A stretch of 64,000 nt of DNA from Colias croceus (Eukaryota > Arthropoda > Insecta > Lepidoptera > Pieridae). Both the position numbers and the translations under genes were made by a program. The notes under the pieces were generated by a model that saw only the letters and a program-made list of their open reading frames with translations, had not been told where the DNA came from and did not search any database. Numbering within the stretch: position 1 is the stretch's first letter; every line of letters starts with the position of its first letter. The DNA lies in assembly GCF_905220415.1 (NCBI RefSeq), contig NC_059551.1, positions 7,512,001-7,576,000 of the forward strand, read 5' to 3'. Positions 63,068 to 64,000 of this stretch are shown here, piece after piece.

Positions 63068-63117
63068 GCGCCATCTATTGTCGAATATACCATCATTAAA
63101 TTTAGCGCCATCTAGTG
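63068..63117 (-). promoter_or_regulatory. Two CTCF-like motifs
   Basis: On the minus strand 63068-63080 reads CAATAGATGGCGC and 63105-63117 reads CACTAGATGGCGC. Both fit the insect CTCF core (YAGRTGGCGC-like), in the same orientation and 37 bp apart. A weaker agatggca lies at 63160-63167. These words also occur in dispersed insect repeats, so binding is not shown. Confidence 0.4.
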
Positions 63118-63169
63118 TGGAGTAGATATTAAAATTTTTAATATCTTTGTCAAGTCAAAAGATGGCAGT

Positions 63170-63904
63170 ATTATCAAAATAGAACGACATCTATTATCTA
63201 AACATCCAAACTATTTTTCATTTTAGGGCTGATTTTTCAATCCTTGGATAAAACTTATTCATCGAATAACGTATAATACTGTCGTATACTAACTAGGCAC
63301 CATTTCAAAAATATATATTCTAATTGTCCGTATTTGACAGTTTACAGGTTAGATTTTAAAATGTTCGTGTATTACTTTATTAGACGGATAAATTTTAACC
63401 AAGGTTTGTAAAATCGGCGCTTAATTAAATTAGGTACAATAATAAATGAAATAAAATAGAATTCAAATTCCACTACATAGAATTAAAATTTACAATTGCA
63501 TTTTTGTTTTTCAATGACAATTCATTTCGAAAATTTAACATTTAACACAGTAATTTGAGAGTGGCTGTGTCTTAAATTTTCCAATTGTATTATTGTTTGT
63601 CTTTTAATTGAATGACAATTAATATTACCGTACTATTCTCACAGATAAATTTTTACTTTTTATTATCCATATGAAAAAGGAAAAACTATGAAAGTACACA
63701 CATAAAATCACAGATAAAATAATACTACGAGTATGTTATGTATTCGTATTTCTATTGTAAAATATAGGGTTGTCAGATTAGTCTCCTTTTTGAAATTTAC
63801 ACGTAAAACGACAATATCGATTAGTAAACACTGAAGCAAACGTTTTATTATAAAACATTTTATTATAAAAGGTTACGTTCCCTAAATTCATCTCGCTCTG
63901 TATA
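63170..63904. other. AT-rich stretch upstream of the tRNA gene
   Basis: No gene or repeat was recognised. Confidence 0.45.
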
Positions 63905-63986
63905 GCTGCGGTGTCCGAGTGGTTAAGGAGATGGACTTGAAATCCATTGGGTTCTACCCGCACAGGTTCGAATCCTGTCCGCAGCG
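63905..63986 (+). tRNA. tRNA-Ser (anticodon UGA)
   Basis: The 82-nt sequence folds into a class II tRNA. The acceptor stem GCTGCGG pairs with CCGCAGC (63979-63985), followed by discriminator G. The anticodon stem ATGGA/TCCAT encloses loop CTTGAAA, anticodon TGA at 63938-63940, reading UCA codons. A long variable arm with GGG/CCC is diagnostic of serine tRNAs, and the T arm is ACAGG-TTCGAAT-CCTGT. Internal A box (around GTGGTTAAGGAG) and perfect B box GGTTCGAATCC serve as the Pol III promoter. No mismatch is seen in any stem, so it looks functional. CCA is not encoded, as in eukaryotes. Confidence 0.96.
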
Positions 63987-63990
63987 ATAA

Positions 63991-63996
63991 TTTTTT
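63991..63996 (+). terminator. Pol III terminator (T6)
   Basis: A run of six T lies five bases after the tRNA-Ser discriminator, as expected for RNA polymerase III termination. Confidence 0.85.
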
Positions 63997-64000
63997 ATTA

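Overview
The window is strongly AT-rich eukaryotic DNA, almost certainly from a moth or butterfly (Lepidoptera). The best evidence is its repeats: at least a dozen short TC...CTAG elements whose GC-rich ends read like gggcgaagccg...gcggaccgctag or gcgggcggaagctag, a TTAA-flanked piggyBac relic with a C-terminal cysteine cluster, a mariner relic, and a tRNA-headed SINE. No host protein-coding gene could be supported anywhere in the 64 kb. Nearly all open frames are short and without recognisable domains. The only intact host gene seen is a tRNA-Ser(UGA) at the right edge (63905-63986, + strand).

Layout. 1-660: two short Helitron-like elements. 676-1966: a decayed TA-flanked DNA transposon with remains of a pogo/Tigger-type C-terminus. 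2-10.7 kb: featureless AT-rich DNA. 10.7-15.2 kb: a repeat cluster with two MITEs, a short poly(A)-tailed retroposon with a 13-bp target duplication, and a Helitron broken by a LINE fragment and a second MITE. 16.2-23.3 kb: scattered Helitron and LINE fragments. 28345-29631: an internally deleted piggyBac element with perfect 18-bp terminal repeats. 31807-33049: a 1.24-kb inverted-repeat element with a 6-bp target duplication and no superfamily assignment. 34468-34980: a longer Helitron carrying a (GTCT)n array.

37.9-42 kb: an old repeat, a LINE tail, an exact 293-bp inverted repeat (39358-39972), and three head-to-tail 169-bp Helitrons (41153-41659). 44.4-49.4 kb: a 17-bp perfect hairpin, a 45-bp direct repeat 1014 bp apart, a tRNA-derived SINE with target duplication, another Helitron, and a second element sharing the SINE's 3' domain but not its tRNA head. 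53.8-59 kb: a Helitron, a 2.57-kb LINE copy (endonuclease plus reverse transcriptase, two frameshifts, 12-bp target duplication), and a mariner pseudogene (six stops, a frameshift, first catalytic Asp replaced). 59-64 kb: mostly empty, with two CTCF-like motifs near 63.1 kb and the tRNA-Ser gene.

The window reads as an intergenic or intronic desert shaped by successive insertions. Several insertion orders can be read directly from target-site duplications. The most unusual feature is the exact 293-bp inverted repeat, which is either a very recent inverted duplication, a hairpin-RNA locus, or an assembly/amplification artefact.
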